Shown here piece after piece: positions 18,265 through 27,789 of a stretch of 64,000 nt of DNA (positions are counted from its first letter, which is position 1; the number at the start of each line of letters is the position of its first letter). The stretch lies in contig DAOMNN010000001.1 of NCBI GenBank assembly GCA_035443825.1, forward strand, positions 1-64,000, given 5' to 3'. Source of the DNA: DAOMNN01 sp035443825. Lineage in GTDB: Bacteria; Pseudomonadota; Gammaproteobacteria; Burkholderiales; Rhodocyclaceae. The notes beneath the pieces are model-generated. The model did no database searches. It was given only the letters and a program-made list of their open reading frames with translations, and was not told where the DNA came from. A program made the translations under genes and the position numbers.

Positions 18265-20196
18265 ATGGCCGGAATGCTCAATATCGGTTTGACGGGTCTC
18301 AACGCCGCCCAACTGCAGCTCAACACCACCTCGCACAACATCGCCAATGCCGCGACGCCCGGCTACAACCGGCAGGCCGTCATCCAGACCACCAACGACC
18401 CGATGTTCTCGGGGGCGGGGTTCTTCGGACAGGGTGTCCGCGTCGCGGCGGTCACGCGCCAGTACAGTCAGTTTCTCGAGAATCAAGTCCTTTCGGCCGA
18501 CAATCGTCGCTCCGAGTATGCGGCCTATGGCGCGCAGATCTCGCAGATCAACAATCTGCTGGCCGATACCGGCGTGGGTTTGTCGCCCGCGCTGCAGGAA
18601 TTCTTTGCCGGGGTTCAGGATGTCGCCGCCAACCCGTCGAACATGGCGGCCCGGCAGGCCATGATCTCGGCAGGACAGGCCCTGGCGACACGCTTCCAGA
18701 CCATGAACGGCAGGCTGGACGAAATTCGCCTGGGCACCGAAGGTGAAATATCGGCTACTGTCGTCACGATCAACTCACTCGCCCAGCAGATCGGGGAGTT
18801 GAACCAGCGCATTGCGCTCTCGCAGGCAACTTCGGGCGGATTGCCGGCCAACGACCTGCTCGACCAGCGCAATGTATTGGTGAGCGAGCTGAACAAGCTC
18901 GTGCGGACAACGACGGCTCTCGAGCGCGATGGTCAGTTGTCGGTCTTCATCGGTTCGGGGCAGAGCCTCGTGCTCGGAACGAACGTGAGTCGACTTGGAA
19001 CGACCACCGATCCGAGCGATCCGCAGCGCCAGTCGATCGTGCTGATCGCCGGCAGCGGGGTGGAAGTCCCGATGGCCGAATCCATCATCACGGGCGGCGC
19101 CCTCGGCGGCCTGCTCGCGTTCCGGCGTGACGCCCTCGACGCCACGCAGGAACGGCTCGACCTGCTTGCAGTGGCCCTCATGGACAGCATCAATGCCCAG
19201 CATCGGCTCGGCGTCGATCTGGACAACGCGCTTGGTCAGGACTTCTTCAGGACGAACATGATCCAGCTTGAGAGCGGCAGCAGTGCGCCGCCCCGGGTAA
19301 CGATCGGCAATGACGGGCTGCTCACCAACGGGCGCTACCGTCTGACGTATACGGATGCCAACGGCAACTTCGAACTGCGCAGCCTGCCGGACAATACGCT
19401 GATTGCGGACCCGGCGACCGTCGGGCTGGTGATCAGCGGGCCGGCCACCTCGACCGCGGGAGACAGCTACATCATCGAGCCGCTGCGCAATGCGGCACGC
19501 GATTTCTCGCTTGCCGTTACTGATGCGCGCAAGGTCGCGGCTGGCAGCCCGGTGTCGGTGTCGGCACCATTAACCAACGCAGGCAATGCCGAGGTGTCGA
19601 ATATCGTGATGCGTTCGGTCGAAGCAATGTCCCCGGGATATCCGCAGTATCCGGCGTTTCGGATCGAATACTCGGGCGGAACCCTCACGACCGTTCCCGG
19701 AACCTATACACTGACACCGGCGACCTTCGATCCCGCAACCGAATCGACCGGAAAGCAATTCACCCTCGCGATTCCGGGCAGCACCGAGACCTTCACGTTC
19801 ACGCTGTCTGGAACGCCTCAGGACGGTGATCTGTTCCACTTCTCGGCCACCGAGGCCGGCGTGGCCGACAACCGCAACATGGTGGCGCTGGGCGCCTTGC
19901 AGACGCAGAAGACCATGTTCGACGTGGGCAGCGGTGAGGCAACGGCGACCTACCAGTCGGCATACTCGCAGCTCGTGACGCTGGTCGGTAACAAGGCCCG
20001 CGAGGCCCAGGTCGGGGAACAGGCGCAGCAAACGCTGGTGCGGCAGGCGCAGGATGCGCGCGACTCGCTTTCGGGGGTCAACCTCGACGAAGAGGCGGCC
20101 AACCTGGTCCGATACCAGCAGGCGTATCAGGCGGCGGGTCGGGTCATGTCGATCGCCCAACGGCTATTCGACGAACTGATCGCGATCGGGCGATAG
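18265..20196 (+). CDS. flgK: Flagellar hook-associated protein FlgK (HAP1)
   Basis: First hook-filament junction protein, a FlgN client. The 643-residue product has the axial N-terminal signature (LNTTSHNIANAATPGYNRQA) and the C-terminal VNLDEEAANLVRYQQAYQAA typical of FlgK. The central variable domains contain a glycine- and serine-rich beta region. It has its own sigma-54 promoter and a strong ribosome-binding site. Confidence 0.96.
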   Translation: MAGMLNIGLTGLNAAQLQLNTTSHNIANAATPGYNRQAVIQTTNDPMFSGAGFFGQGVRVAAVTRQYSQFLENQVLSADNRRSEYAAYGAQISQINNLLADTGVGLSPALQEFFAGVQDVAANPSNMAARQAMISAGQALATRFQTMNGRLDEIRLGTEGEISATVVTINSLAQQIGELNQRIALSQATSGGLPANDLLDQRNVLVSELNKLVRTTTALERDGQLSVFIGSGQSLVLGTNVSRLGTTTDPSDPQRQSIVLIAGSGVEVPMAESIITGGALGGLLAFRRDALDATQERLDLLAVALMDSINAQHRLGVDLDNALGQDFFRTNMIQLESGSSAPPRVTIGNDGLLTNGRYRLTYTDANGNFELRSLPDNTLIADPATVGLVISGPATSTAGDSYIIEPLRNAARDFSLAVTDARKVAAGSPVSVSAPLTNAGNAEVSNIVMRSVEAMSPGYPQYPAFRIEYSGGTLTTVPGTYTLTPATFDPATESTGKQFTLAIPGSTETFTFTLSGTPQDGDLFHFSATEAGVADNRNMVALGALQTQKTMFDVGSGEATATYQSAYSQLVTLVGNKAREAQVGEQAQQTLVRQAQDARDSLSGVNLDEEAANLVRYQQAYQAAGRVMSIAQRLFDELIAIGR

Positions 20197-20205
20197 GAGA
20201 ACGTG

Positions 20206-21450
20206 ATGCGTGTCTCGACCAGCATGATCTACGACAAGGGCATCGCCGCGATCCAGAGGCAGACCGCCGAGTTGCTGCATACCCAGCAGCAGGTGGCGTC
20301 CGGGCGGCGGATCTTGACGCCTGCCGACGATCCGATCGCTGCGGCGCGGGCCCTGGAGATCGATCAGTCAAGGGCGATCAACGCCCAGTTCAAGATCAAC
20401 CAGGGCTATGCGGAGGATAACCTTCGCCTGATGGAAAACCGCTTGGTCGGCATTGGCGACATCTTGCTCTATGCGCATGAACGGGCGGTTCAGGCGGCGA
20501 GTCCGATTCTTTCAGAGAACGAGTTGGGCTTCATTGCGACCGACTTGCGTGCCCATTTCGAGGCGCTGCTCGGGTTCGCAAACGCACGCGACGCCAACGG
20601 CGAGTATGTTTTCGCCGGGTACAAGGCGGGGACGAAGCCGTTCGAAGGCGGTTTGGGTGCAGTGAGTTACGAGGGCGACCAGGGCGTACGCACGATCCAG
20701 GTGTCGTCCTCGCGATTCCTGCCGATCAGCTTTCCAGGTACCGAGCTCTTCGCCAAGACCCAACCGGTGGGTGATCACCTTGTCACGGCCAACGTCGGCG
20801 TGCGTGCCGACGGCACCGCGAATCTGGGCAACGGGACATTGAGCGGCGGCGTCGCCGCAGGCTTTCCGAACGACCCGGCCGACTACGACCTGTTGGGCCG
20901 TCGTCTGGAAATCCTGTTCAACGGCACGGACTATGACGTCTACGAGTACATTCCGGGGGTGGCGGGACGTCAGACCGTCCAGGTAGGCCTGGCCGATCTC
21001 GCCGATCTGGGCGATCCATTGAGTCCTGCGTACCGAGGTGTCAGCGTCGTGCCTTCCGGGACGCCTCAGGCGGGCGACCGCTTCGAGGTCTTCGTCGCGT
21101 CGCCCGATGTGTTCGCCAACTTGGCCGTATTCATCGACGCGCTGGAGCAGCCCGGGCCCAGTGGCATGAAGGGTGGTGCCGTCGAGTTCGCGACGGCGCA
21201 ACTGGACGTGGCCCTGGACAACATCCTGCGCGTGCGTGCCCGAGTCGGCTCGCAACTGGTGGAAGTCGAGCGCCTGAACGATGTCGGGAGCGACCTCGAT
21301 CTGCAGTACGCCCAGACGCTTTCCCGACTGCAGGACGTGGACTATGCAGAAGCGATCTCCCGGCTGACGCAACAGCAGACGTTTCTCGAAGCGGCCCAGC
21401 AATCCTACCTGCGTGTGACCGGCCTGTCGCTGTTCAACTTCCTGAGTTGA
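20206..21450 (+). CDS. flgL: Flagellar hook-associated protein FlgL (HAP3)
   Basis: Second hook-filament junction protein. The 414-residue product begins MRVSTSMIYDKGIAAIQRQT, with the flagellin-like N-terminal helix (QQQVASGRRILTPADDPIAA) and a C-terminal helix (DYAEAISRLTQQQTFLEAAQ). A GTG three bases upstream could also be used; the ATG at 20206 sits 6 bases after AGGAG. It is 9 bases downstream of flgK and almost adjacent to a small lipoprotein gene. Confidence 0.95.
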   Translation: MRVSTSMIYDKGIAAIQRQTAELLHTQQQVASGRRILTPADDPIAAARALEIDQSRAINAQFKINQGYAEDNLRLMENRLVGIGDILLYAHERAVQAASPILSENELGFIATDLRAHFEALLGFANARDANGEYVFAGYKAGTKPFEGGLGAVSYEGDQGVRTIQVSSSRFLPISFPGTELFAKTQPVGDHLVTANVGVRADGTANLGNGTLSGGVAAGFPNDPADYDLLGRRLEILFNGTDYDVYEYIPGVAGRQTVQVGLADLADLGDPLSPAYRGVSVVPSGTPQAGDRFEVFVASPDVFANLAVFIDALEQPGPSGMKGGAVEFATAQLDVALDNILRVRARVGSQLVEVERLNDVGSDLDLQYAQTLSRLQDVDYAEAISRLTQQQTFLEAAQQSYLRVTGLSLFNFLS

Positions 21451-21454
21451 GACC

Positions 21455-21898
21455 ATGCGCCGACTCGCCGTTCTTCTCGCACTGCCGCTGCTCGGATGCA
21501 GCACCGCCGAACGGATGACCGGTCCGGTCGCGGGCCTGGCAGGTGCGGTGGTGATGGCTTCGGATCTCGACTACCTGAAGACGCAGTATCTGGCCGGCGC
21601 GCTGATTGCATACGCGATATACGATCCGCTCGCACCGACCTGGACCATCACCGCCACGTCGATCGACGAAACGCGCGTGCGTTTCGAATTGCGGATGCGG
21701 GCATTGGCGACCGGGGGTGAGGGGGAGGCGCGCCATGTGTTCGAACGCAACGTTCGCATCCTCGTGAGCGACCGCGGATATGCCGATTACCGCATCGTGC
21801 GTTTCGAGGAGGGCATCGACTCTGCCCGCCCGTTCGCACGCCGCTACGCGAGTGGTGAGGTGCAGTTGATCGCTTCGCAGAGCTGGCCGTCGTTATGA
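21455..21898 (+). CDS. Small uncharacterised lipoprotein at end of flgL operon
   Basis: I do not recognise this 147-residue protein. It has a lipoprotein signal (MRRLAVLLALPLLGCSTAE) with a lipobox cysteine at residue 15. A short hydrophobic stretch follows (GPVAGLAGAVVMASDL), then a mixed alpha/beta body with TWTITATSIDETRVRFELRM and EARHVFERNVRILVSDRGYA. It starts 4 bases after the flgL stop, so it is probably co-transcribed with flgKL from the sigma-54 promoter and may act at the outer membrane or periplasm near the basal body. It converges with fliR after 29 bases. Confidence 0.75.
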   Translation: MRRLAVLLALPLLGCSTAERMTGPVAGLAGAVVMASDLDYLKTQYLAGALIAYAIYDPLAPTWTITATSIDETRVRFELRMRALATGGEGEARHVFERNVRILVSDRGYADYRIVRFEEGIDSARPFARRYASGEVQLIASQSWPSL

Positions 21899-21927
21899 CT
21901 TGCAGCCCGCGGTCGCCGTCGCGCGGT

Positions 21928-22707
21928 TCACGCGAGCGCTCTCAGTAGCTGGTCGACCGCGTCGAACCCGACTTCGAACAGGCGCTGAAGCATTGGCCCG
22001 AATGCACTGAGGCTGATGAAGAGCACCAGCATCCCCACCGACAGCGTGACCGGGAAGCCGACTGCAAACAGGTTGAGTTGGGGGGCCGCGCGCGTGAGTA
22101 CGCCCAGCGCGATGTTCGTGGTGAGCAACGCTGCGACAAGCGGCAGCGCAAGCAAAACGCCGGAGGCAAACATCACCGCCGCGTAGCGCACGATCAGCAG
22201 CCAGCCCGAGCGGTCCGTTTCCGCCCCGACCGGAAGCCATTCGAAACTTGCGACCAGTACCTTGACCAGCATGAGGTGGCCATCCAGGCTGAGAAAGACC
22301 AACAGCGCCACCAGGCCCAGAAACTCTGCGACCACCGATGACTGACCACCCGTCTGCGGATTGAAGAAGACTGCGAAGGACAGGCCCATCTGCAGGCCGA
22401 TCATCTCGCCGGCAACGTCGATGGCAGCAAAGAACAGCCTCATGAGAAATCCGATGGCGATTCCGATCAGCGCCTGCTGCACGAGAATCGCGAGCGTAAG
22501 CCAGGAGTCGGCGGGGAGAGGCGGCACTGGCGGCAGGGCAGGCAGTACCGTCATTGCGATGGCAAGGCCCGCTGCAAGGCGAATTCGGGGCGGAACACCG
22601 CGGTTGCCGAACAAGGGCGCGGAGCTGATGAGCCCCAGCAGGCGGGCCAGTGGAAGCATGAACGCGGCCAGCCAGGCGTCGAATTGCGCGGCGGTGATGC
22701 TGAGCAT
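21928..22707 (-). CDS. fliR: Flagellar biosynthesis protein FliR
   Basis: Membrane component of the flagellar type III export gate. The 259-residue product has six or so hydrophobic segments and the family segments LLGLISSAPLFGNRGVPPRI and GEMIGLQMGLSFAVFFNPQT. It is the last gene of the fliL-R cluster and starts 19 bases after the fliQ stop. Confidence 0.95.
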   Translation of the reverse strand: MLSITAAQFDAWLAAFMLPLARLLGLISSAPLFGNRGVPPRIRLAAGLAIAMTVLPALPPVPPLPADSWLTLAILVQQALIGIAIGFLMRLFFAAIDVAGEMIGLQMGLSFAVFFNPQTGGQSSVVAEFLGLVALLVFLSLDGHLMLVKVLVASFEWLPVGAETDRSGWLLIVRYAAVMFASGVLLALPLVAALLTTNIALGVLTRAAPQLNLFAVGFPVTLSVGMLVLFISLSAFGPMLQRLFEVGFDAVDQLLRALA

Positions 22708-22726
22708 GGTTCGCCGCCCGCCCGGA

Positions 22727-22996
22727 TCAGCCGATCAGGGTCGGGATCGATTCGATCAGCCGCCGCGCGAAATCAGTGATGAGGGTGATCATCCAGGGTC
22801 CCGTGACCACGAGGGTAAGGAAGATCGCGACCAGCTTCGGCACGAAGGAAAGCGTCATTTCGTTGATCTGAGTTGCCGCCTGGAACACGCTGACGATGAG
22901 TCCCGTCAGCAGTGCCGCAAGAAAAAGCGGAAAGGCCATCATCAGGGCGACCTCGATGGCCTGACGTCCAATATCGATCACCATGCCGGGGGTCAT
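22727..22996 (-). CDS. fliQ: Flagellar biosynthesis protein FliQ
   Basis: Small export-gate subunit of 89 residues with two transmembrane helices (VALMMAFPLFLAALLTGLIV and VAIFLTLVVTGPWMITLITD) joined by the conserved QAATQINEMTLSFVPK loop. Length and order (fliP-fliQ-fliR) are canonical. Confidence 0.96.
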   Translation of the reverse strand: MTPGMVIDIGRQAIEVALMMAFPLFLAALLTGLIVSVFQAATQINEMTLSFVPKLVAIFLTLVVTGPWMITLITDFARRLIESIPTLIG

Positions 22997-23012
22997 GAGC
23001 TTTCCTCCTGAA

Positions 23013-23762
23013 TCAGATTGCGAAGCTCTGGACCAGGGATCCGATGAGCAGGGTCCAGCCGTCGATCAGCACGAAGAGCATGATCTTGAACGGCAACGAT
23101 ACGATGACAGGCGACATCATCATCATCCCCATTGACATCAGGACCGACGCGACCAGCATGTCGATGATCAAAAAGGGAATGAAGATCACGAAGGCGATCT
23201 GGAATGCGGTCTTGAGCTCGGACGTTACGAAGGCGGGAATGATCACGCGCATCGGCAGGTCGGCTGCATTTTCTACCGGGGGGGTCTTGGACAGTCTTGC
23301 GAACAGGCCCAGGTCGGCATCCCGGACCTGCATGAGCATGAAGTTCCTGACCGGATCGGATGCACGCTCGAGCGCTTCATCCAGCTGGATCTCACCCACT
23401 GACAGGGGCTGAAAGGCATCCGAATAGACCCGGTCGGCGACCGGGGACATGATGAAGAAGGTCAAGAACAGCGCCAGACCGAGCAGGACCTGGTTCGGAG
23501 GGGAAGTCTGCGTTCCCATCGCCGAACGCAGCAGCGCGAAGACGATGATGATGCGCGTGAAGCTGGTCATCATCAGCACCACTGCCGGCAGGAAGGATAG
23601 CGTCGTGAGCAGGAGGAGCGTCTGGATGCTCAGGCTGTAGGCGGTTCCGCCGTCGGGTGATGCCGATGTGGTGAATGCAGGCACCCCCTGGGCCGCCGCG
23701 GCCGCTGGCAGGATCAGCAGCAGGGCGACGAACAGGCGCAGCAGATGCGTCTCAGCCCGCAT
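23013..23762 (-). CDS. fliP: Flagellar biosynthesis protein FliP
   Basis: Export-gate subunit. The 249-residue precursor has a signal peptide (LLRLFVALLLILPAAAAAQG) and the hallmark FliP segments LLLTTLSFLPAVVLMMTSFT, FALLRSAMGTQTSPPNQVLL and VLMSMGMMMMSPVIVSLPFK. It overlaps the end of fliO by 11 bases. Confidence 0.97.
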   Translation of the reverse strand: MRAETHLLRLFVALLLILPAAAAAQGVPAFTTSASPDGGTAYSLSIQTLLLLTTLSFLPAVVLMMTSFTRIIIVFALLRSAMGTQTSPPNQVLLGLALFLTFFIMSPVADRVYSDAFQPLSVGEIQLDEALERASDPVRNFMLMQVRDADLGLFARLSKTPPVENAADLPMRVIIPAFVTSELKTAFQIAFVIFIPFLIIDMLVASVLMSMGMMMMSPVIVSLPFKIMLFVLIDGWTLLIGSLVQSFAI

Positions 23763-24171
23763 TCTTGCGACGCTCCATGGAGTGCTTGAGCCACCGCGAG
23801 AACTCGCCCGCGGGCGCCGCAGTGGATACGGAGGAAGTCTGCGGCAGTTCCGACGCGTTCAGCGTGTGCAAGGTGCTCACGCTCGCCGCGGTGACGCCCA
23901 GTACCAGGACCTTGTCGGCGACCTCGACGAGGACGATGCGTTCACGGGATCCGATCGACATGCCGCCGAGCAGTTTCAGGCCCGCAGCCGCGCCGCGCGG
24001 TGCGGCCAGGCGCTTGATGAGCCAGAGGCTTCCGAGCAGCAGTGCGATGACAACGGTCAGACCGATCAGCATCTGGCCGATGCTGGATGCGAGGCTGGGT
24101 ACCGGCTCCGCTGCGTGCAGGGGCGTAGCGAAAGTCAGCAGCAAGAGCGAGGTGAGATGAGGCTGGCGCAC
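23752..24171 (-). CDS. fliO: Flagellar protein FliO
   Basis: Accessory membrane protein that aids FliP assembly. The 139-residue product starts at a GTG and has a signal-like N-terminus (SLLLLTFATPLHAAEP), one transmembrane helix (MLIGLTVVIALLLGSLWLIK) and the FliO cytoplasmic domain (LLGGMSIGSRERIVLVEVAD). The upstream ATG at 24193 is in a different frame, so the GTG is the likely start. A 125-base gap to fliN holds no feature I can name. Confidence 0.9.
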   Translation of the reverse strand: MRQPHLTSLLLLTFATPLHAAEPVPSLASSIGQMLIGLTVVIALLLGSLWLIKRLAAPRGAAAGLKLLGGMSIGSRERIVLVEVADKVLVLGVTAASVSTLHTLNASELPQTSSVSTAAPAGEFSRWLKHSMERRKNAG

Positions 24172-24296
24172 TTCGGATCCGGGGGAGCTTCAATGGTGAA
24201 AGCTTATGCGGACCCGGGTCCGGGCGGCGTCGCGATTAGATGGGCAAAAGGGCGACTATTCGTTCTTTTGTGGATGTTGCCGTGTGCGGGTTTCGC

Positions 24297-24770
24297 TCAA
24301 CCGCGAATCTTGCGCATGCGCTCGGCCGGCGTGATGATGTCGGTCAGTCGGATGCCGAACTTGTCGTTCACGACCACGACTTCGCCCTGCGCTATCAGCG
24401 TGCCGTTGACCAGGACGTCCATCGGCTCGCCTGCCAGTCCGTCCAGCTCCACCACCGAACCGTGCGCCAGTTGGAGAAGGTTGCGGATCGACAGCTTGGT
24501 GCGGCCGAGTTCGACCGTGAGCTGCACGGGGATGTCCAGAATCATGTCGAAGTCGTTGAGCGCCCCTGCCTTGCCGCCGGATGCGCCGAAATCCTGGAAG
24601 AGCTGGCTTGCGGGCTTGGCCTGGTAAGGCGATTCGGCTGCGGCGGCCAACTCGGCTGCGACCATCTCCGCCTCGGCATCGACGGAGCCGGCCTCCTCGG
24701 CGGCCTGTTCCTGCATTGCTGCGGCCCAGTCGTCCTCGGTGATCTGATTGTCGGTCTCGTTCTCAGCCAT
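24297..24770 (-). CDS. fliN: Flagellar motor switch protein FliN
   Basis: C-ring subunit. The 157-residue product has an acidic, alanine-rich N-terminal extension (EAAEEAGSVDAEAEMVAAEL) followed by the SpoA domain at about 75-155 (DIPVQLTVELGRTKLSIRNL, VLVNGTLIAQGEVVVVNDKF). The start overlaps the fliM stop by 8 bases. Confidence 0.96.
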   Translation of the reverse strand: MAENETDNQITEDDWAAAMQEQAAEEAGSVDAEAEMVAAELAAAAESPYQAKPASQLFQDFGASGGKAGALNDFDMILDIPVQLTVELGRTKLSIRNLLQLAHGSVVELDGLAGEPMDVLVNGTLIAQGEVVVVNDKFGIRLTDIITPAERMRKIRG

Positions 24771-25773
24771 TGTCTTCTCCGGTCAAAGGTTGGTTGTCGT
24801 CCTGTCCCGACAGGAAGCGCTCGACCCTGACTGCGTAGCGTCCGCCACGGGTACCGTAGCGAAGCTCCATGACGGGTACGTGGTCCACTTCCGCCTGGAT
24901 CAGATCCGGAACGTTCAGCGGGATCACGTCGCCGACCTGCATGTTGACGATGTCGCGCAGGGTTACCCGCGCGGAACCCAGATTGCACGCGAGTTCGACC
25001 TCTGCCGTCTGCAACTGCTGGGTGAGCAGGGTGAGCCAGCGATTGTCCTGGGTGAGGTGGTCGCTTTGCATCGTGGAATAGAGCACGTCCCGGATCGGTT
25101 CCACCATCGAATAGGGGAAGCAGACATGCATCTCTGCCTGCGAGCCCCCGAACTCCAGGGTAAAACTGGTCGATATCACGATCTCGGACGGCGTCGCGAT
25201 GTTCGCGAACTGGGAATTCATCTCCGAGCGTATGTACTCGAGCTCGATCCTGAAAACGGGTTCCCATGCACGGCCGTACTCGGCGAAGACGACGCCGAGC
25301 ATGCCCTGGATGATGCGCTGCTCGGTCGGCGTGAAATCGCGTCCTTCGACGCGTGAGTGAAAGCGGCCGTCACCGCCGAACATGTTGTCCACGACCAGAA
25401 AGACGAGATTCGGGTCGAACACGATCAAGCCGGTGCCGCGCAGCGGCTTCGCCATGACCAGATTCAGGTTGGTCGGCACGACCAGATTGCGCACGAACTC
25501 GCCATATTTCTGCACCTTGATCGGCCCCACCGAGACCTCGGTGCTACGGTGCATGTAATTGAACAATCCGATGCGCAGGTAACGGGCAAAGCGCTCGTTG
25601 ATCAGTTCCATCGTGGGCATGCGCCCGCGTACGATGCGTTCCTGCGTTGCAAGATTATAAGGACGGACTCCGCCCTCGACACCGCCGTCGTCTTCCGGTT
25701 CGTCGGTTTCCCCGGTCACGCCCTTGAGAAGGGCGTCAACCTCATCCTGGGAAAGAAAGTCGGAGGAAGACAT
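24763..25773 (-). CDS. fliM: Flagellar motor switch protein FliM
   Basis: C-ring subunit that binds phosphorylated CheY. The 336-residue product has the N-terminal CheY-binding peptide (SQDEVDALLKGVTGE), the CheC-like middle domain with FARYLRIGLFNYMHRSTEVS, and the C-terminal SpoA domain (VTLRDIVNMQVGDVIPLNVP). It follows fliL by 14 bases. Confidence 0.97.
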   Translation of the reverse strand: MSSSDFLSQDEVDALLKGVTGETDEPEDDGGVEGGVRPYNLATQERIVRGRMPTMELINERFARYLRIGLFNYMHRSTEVSVGPIKVQKYGEFVRNLVVPTNLNLVMAKPLRGTGLIVFDPNLVFLVVDNMFGGDGRFHSRVEGRDFTPTEQRIIQGMLGVVFAEYGRAWEPVFRIELEYIRSEMNSQFANIATPSEIVISTSFTLEFGGSQAEMHVCFPYSMVEPIRDVLYSTMQSDHLTQDNRWLTLLTQQLQTAEVELACNLGSARVTLRDIVNMQVGDVIPLNVPDLIQAEVDHVPVMELRYGTRGGRYAVRVERFLSGQDDNQPLTGEDNG

Positions 25774-25787
25774 GGATGTCGATTCCG

Positions 25788-26339
25788 CTACTGAATGATG
25801 AACGAATTGAACAGGACCGCCCGTACCGGTCCTTCGGGTCTTCCGGTCGGTGACGTATCGCCGCCGAGTACCCGGTTGATTTCGTCGGTGATGTCGTTTG
25901 CCAGTGTTTCACGCCCTTCGTAAGTCGATAGTTCCGAAGGCAATTTATTGGACAACAGCATGTTGATCCGGTGCCGGATCTCGGGCATGAAACCCTTGAG
26001 GCTGTCGCCCGTGCGCGCATCGGCTACGCGAACTGCGAGCACTACCTGAAGATAGCGATCACCTTCGCCCGGCAGCAGGTTCACCACGAACGGCTCAAGT
26101 GCGACGAAGCTCGGCGGCCTGGACAGGTCGACCCCCGTGCCGGACGCCGCGCCCGACCCGGCCCCCTCGGCATCGCCTGTGCTTCCCTTCTTCAGCAGCA
26201 ACAGACCTATGACCCCCGCGCCCGCGATGACCAGTGCCGCAATCACGATCAGTATGACGACGCGCAGCTTCTTGCCCTTCTTCTTCGGGGGCTCCACTTC
26301 GTCTGCTGCCGGGATCGGGGTGGCCGGGGCCTTCGCCAT
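25788..26339 (-). CDS. fliL: Flagellar basal body-associated protein FliL
   Basis: Single-pass membrane protein that surrounds the stator. The 183-residue product has a lysine-rich cytoplasmic N-terminus (PPKKKGKKLR), one membrane helix at about 27-48 (VVILIVIAALVIAGAGVIGL) and a periplasmic stomatin-like domain (ALEPFVVNLLPGEGDRYLQV). A good AGGAGAC ribosome-binding site precedes the ATG. A 96-base gap to fliK contains a weak sigma-54-like motif, listed among rejected items. Confidence 0.94.
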   Translation of the reverse strand: MAKAPATPIPAADEVEPPKKKGKKLRVVILIVIAALVIAGAGVIGLLLLKKGSTGDAEGAGSGAASGTGVDLSRPPSFVALEPFVVNLLPGEGDRYLQVVLAVRVADARTGDSLKGFMPEIRHRINMLLSNKLPSELSTYEGRETLANDITDEINRVLGGDTSPTGRPEGPVRAVLFNSFIIQ

Positions 26340-26435
26340 CTGGGTCTCCTGAGTGTTCTAGCTGCGAATTATGGGGGATGCCGTTGCTTGTCCAATCAAT
26401 GAATAGTGGGACAGACTTCCCCCAATTCGCCTGCT

Positions 26436-27716
26436 TCAGGCGAAGGTGTCGATCATCCCTGTCCCGGTACTGGCCCAGCGTTGTGCGGGCAGCGGAGAGA
26501 GTGGCGCATCGACGTCGAGGAGCGGATGTCCGATGCGTACCCCGTTGCCTGCCTGCTCGTCATGCCTGTCCTCACGGGCCTGTTGCTCTCCGGACGTACT
26601 CACGTTCGTCTGTCCGAGGGTGATACCGGCCTGTTGCAATGCTTCGCGCAACCGCGGCATCGCCTGTTCCAGCGCTTCCCGCGCGGCAGCGGTCGCTGCG
26701 ACGAAGTGGGCGCTGGTCTGGTCCCCGTTGACCTGGATCGAGACGCCCAGTTTACCGAGACTTGGCGGAGTTAGCACGAGTTCGGCACGCGATTCGCCCC
26801 TGCCCACCATCCACAACATTCGGCTGCCGACGTCTTCGGCCCATGCGCGCTGACCGGCGGGGGTGTGCACCTGGAGTTGCGGGATCGGGCCGGGGTCGCC
26901 GCGCAGTGCCGCGAACAGCCCGGTGGATGACAATCCCGCGACCGGCGATTCGGCGATGGCGGGCTGCAAGGATGTCGCAGCAGCGGCACCGAAGCGGCCC
27001 GCATGACTTGCTGCCAGCTGGATCTGGGCCGCAACGGTGGTCGTCGGAAGCGCCGGTGCGGCGTTCTTGCTTTGCCCACCCTTCGGCGCAAAGGTCGCCT
27101 CGACGCCGTCCGTGAGTGATGTCGAGACACTCGGCCCCCCCGCTTTCGCGCCATTCCCCGAAGGATTGGAGAACACGAAGCCCCGGGCGCGACGGCCGAG
27201 AGTGTCGAGCGTAGCATCGTCGATCTCGATGTCGACGTCGAGTCCGGTGTTGCCTGTCGGCAAACTTCGATCCATGGCGGCAATTATGGACGCCACTGCG
27301 GCAAGGCTTGCCGGTGGTGCGGCTTCGGCCTGGGGAGCCTGCCCGGTCGTGTTCGCGCTCGTCACGTCGGTAACTTGCTGTCCCGCTGCAGGGGTATCCG
27401 AATCTTGCGACTGGGCGGTCGATTCAGTCGTGTCCTTCTCCGCTCGCGAGTGGCGCCCGGCAGGCTCGGCATTCTCTACGCGTCCGGAGGCATTCTGGCC
27501 ATGTCGCTCGGGTGCGGTTTCCTCCCGCCTGGCGGGCGCTTGCGGGGTTGTCCGGGAAGGCGACGCTTCCTGCTCCCGCATACGCTGTTCGAACACCGAC
27601 GAGAAATCTTCCGACCGACCCGGCGGGGTCTGGCGGGGCGTCTGGAGGGCCGTGAGAACGTTACCGTCGGATCCTTTCGGTGCCGTAGTGATGGACGGGC
27701 TTGGCATGTGGGTCAT
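26436..27716 (-). CDS. fliK: Flagellar hook-length control protein FliK
   Basis: Secreted ruler that stops hook growth and switches export specificity through FlhB. The 426-residue product is low-complexity in its first 150 residues (rich in Q, T, P, A and E, as expected of FliK) and ends in the conserved Flg_hook domain (ELVLTPPSLGKLGVSIQVNG, RLREALQQAGITLGQTNVST). The start is uncertain: I used the ATG at 27716 (MTHMPSPS), but ATGs at 27707 and 27779 are also in frame, the latter only 10 bases after the fliJ stop. A perfect 8-bp inverted repeat at 26426-26444 spans the stop codon. Confidence 0.88.
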   Translation of the reverse strand: MTHMPSPSITTAPKGSDGNVLTALQTPRQTPPGRSEDFSSVFEQRMREQEASPSRTTPQAPARREETAPERHGQNASGRVENAEPAGRHSRAEKDTTESTAQSQDSDTPAAGQQVTDVTSANTTGQAPQAEAAPPASLAAVASIIAAMDRSLPTGNTGLDVDIEIDDATLDTLGRRARGFVFSNPSGNGAKAGGPSVSTSLTDGVEATFAPKGGQSKNAAPALPTTTVAAQIQLAASHAGRFGAAAATSLQPAIAESPVAGLSSTGLFAALRGDPGPIPQLQVHTPAGQRAWAEDVGSRMLWMVGRGESRAELVLTPPSLGKLGVSIQVNGDQTSAHFVAATAAAREALEQAMPRLREALQQAGITLGQTNVSTSGEQQAREDRHDEQAGNGVRIGHPLLDVDAPLSPLPAQRWASTGTGMIDTFA

Positions 27717-27789
27717 CCGTGCTGAATACTCACACGGGTAGCAGCAAGGCGCGTGCCAGCTCGCTCCCTGGCTGCTCATGGTCGCCGGA

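Noticed and set aside
26379..26395. Minus-strand TTGGACAAGCAACGGCA before fliL with sigma-54-like spacing
   Set aside because: The GG and GC are correctly spaced, but the flanking bases match the consensus poorly.
26426..26444. Perfect 8-bp inverted repeat across the fliK stop
   Set aside because: No T tract, and fliL follows closely in the same direction; may only be coding sequence symmetry.
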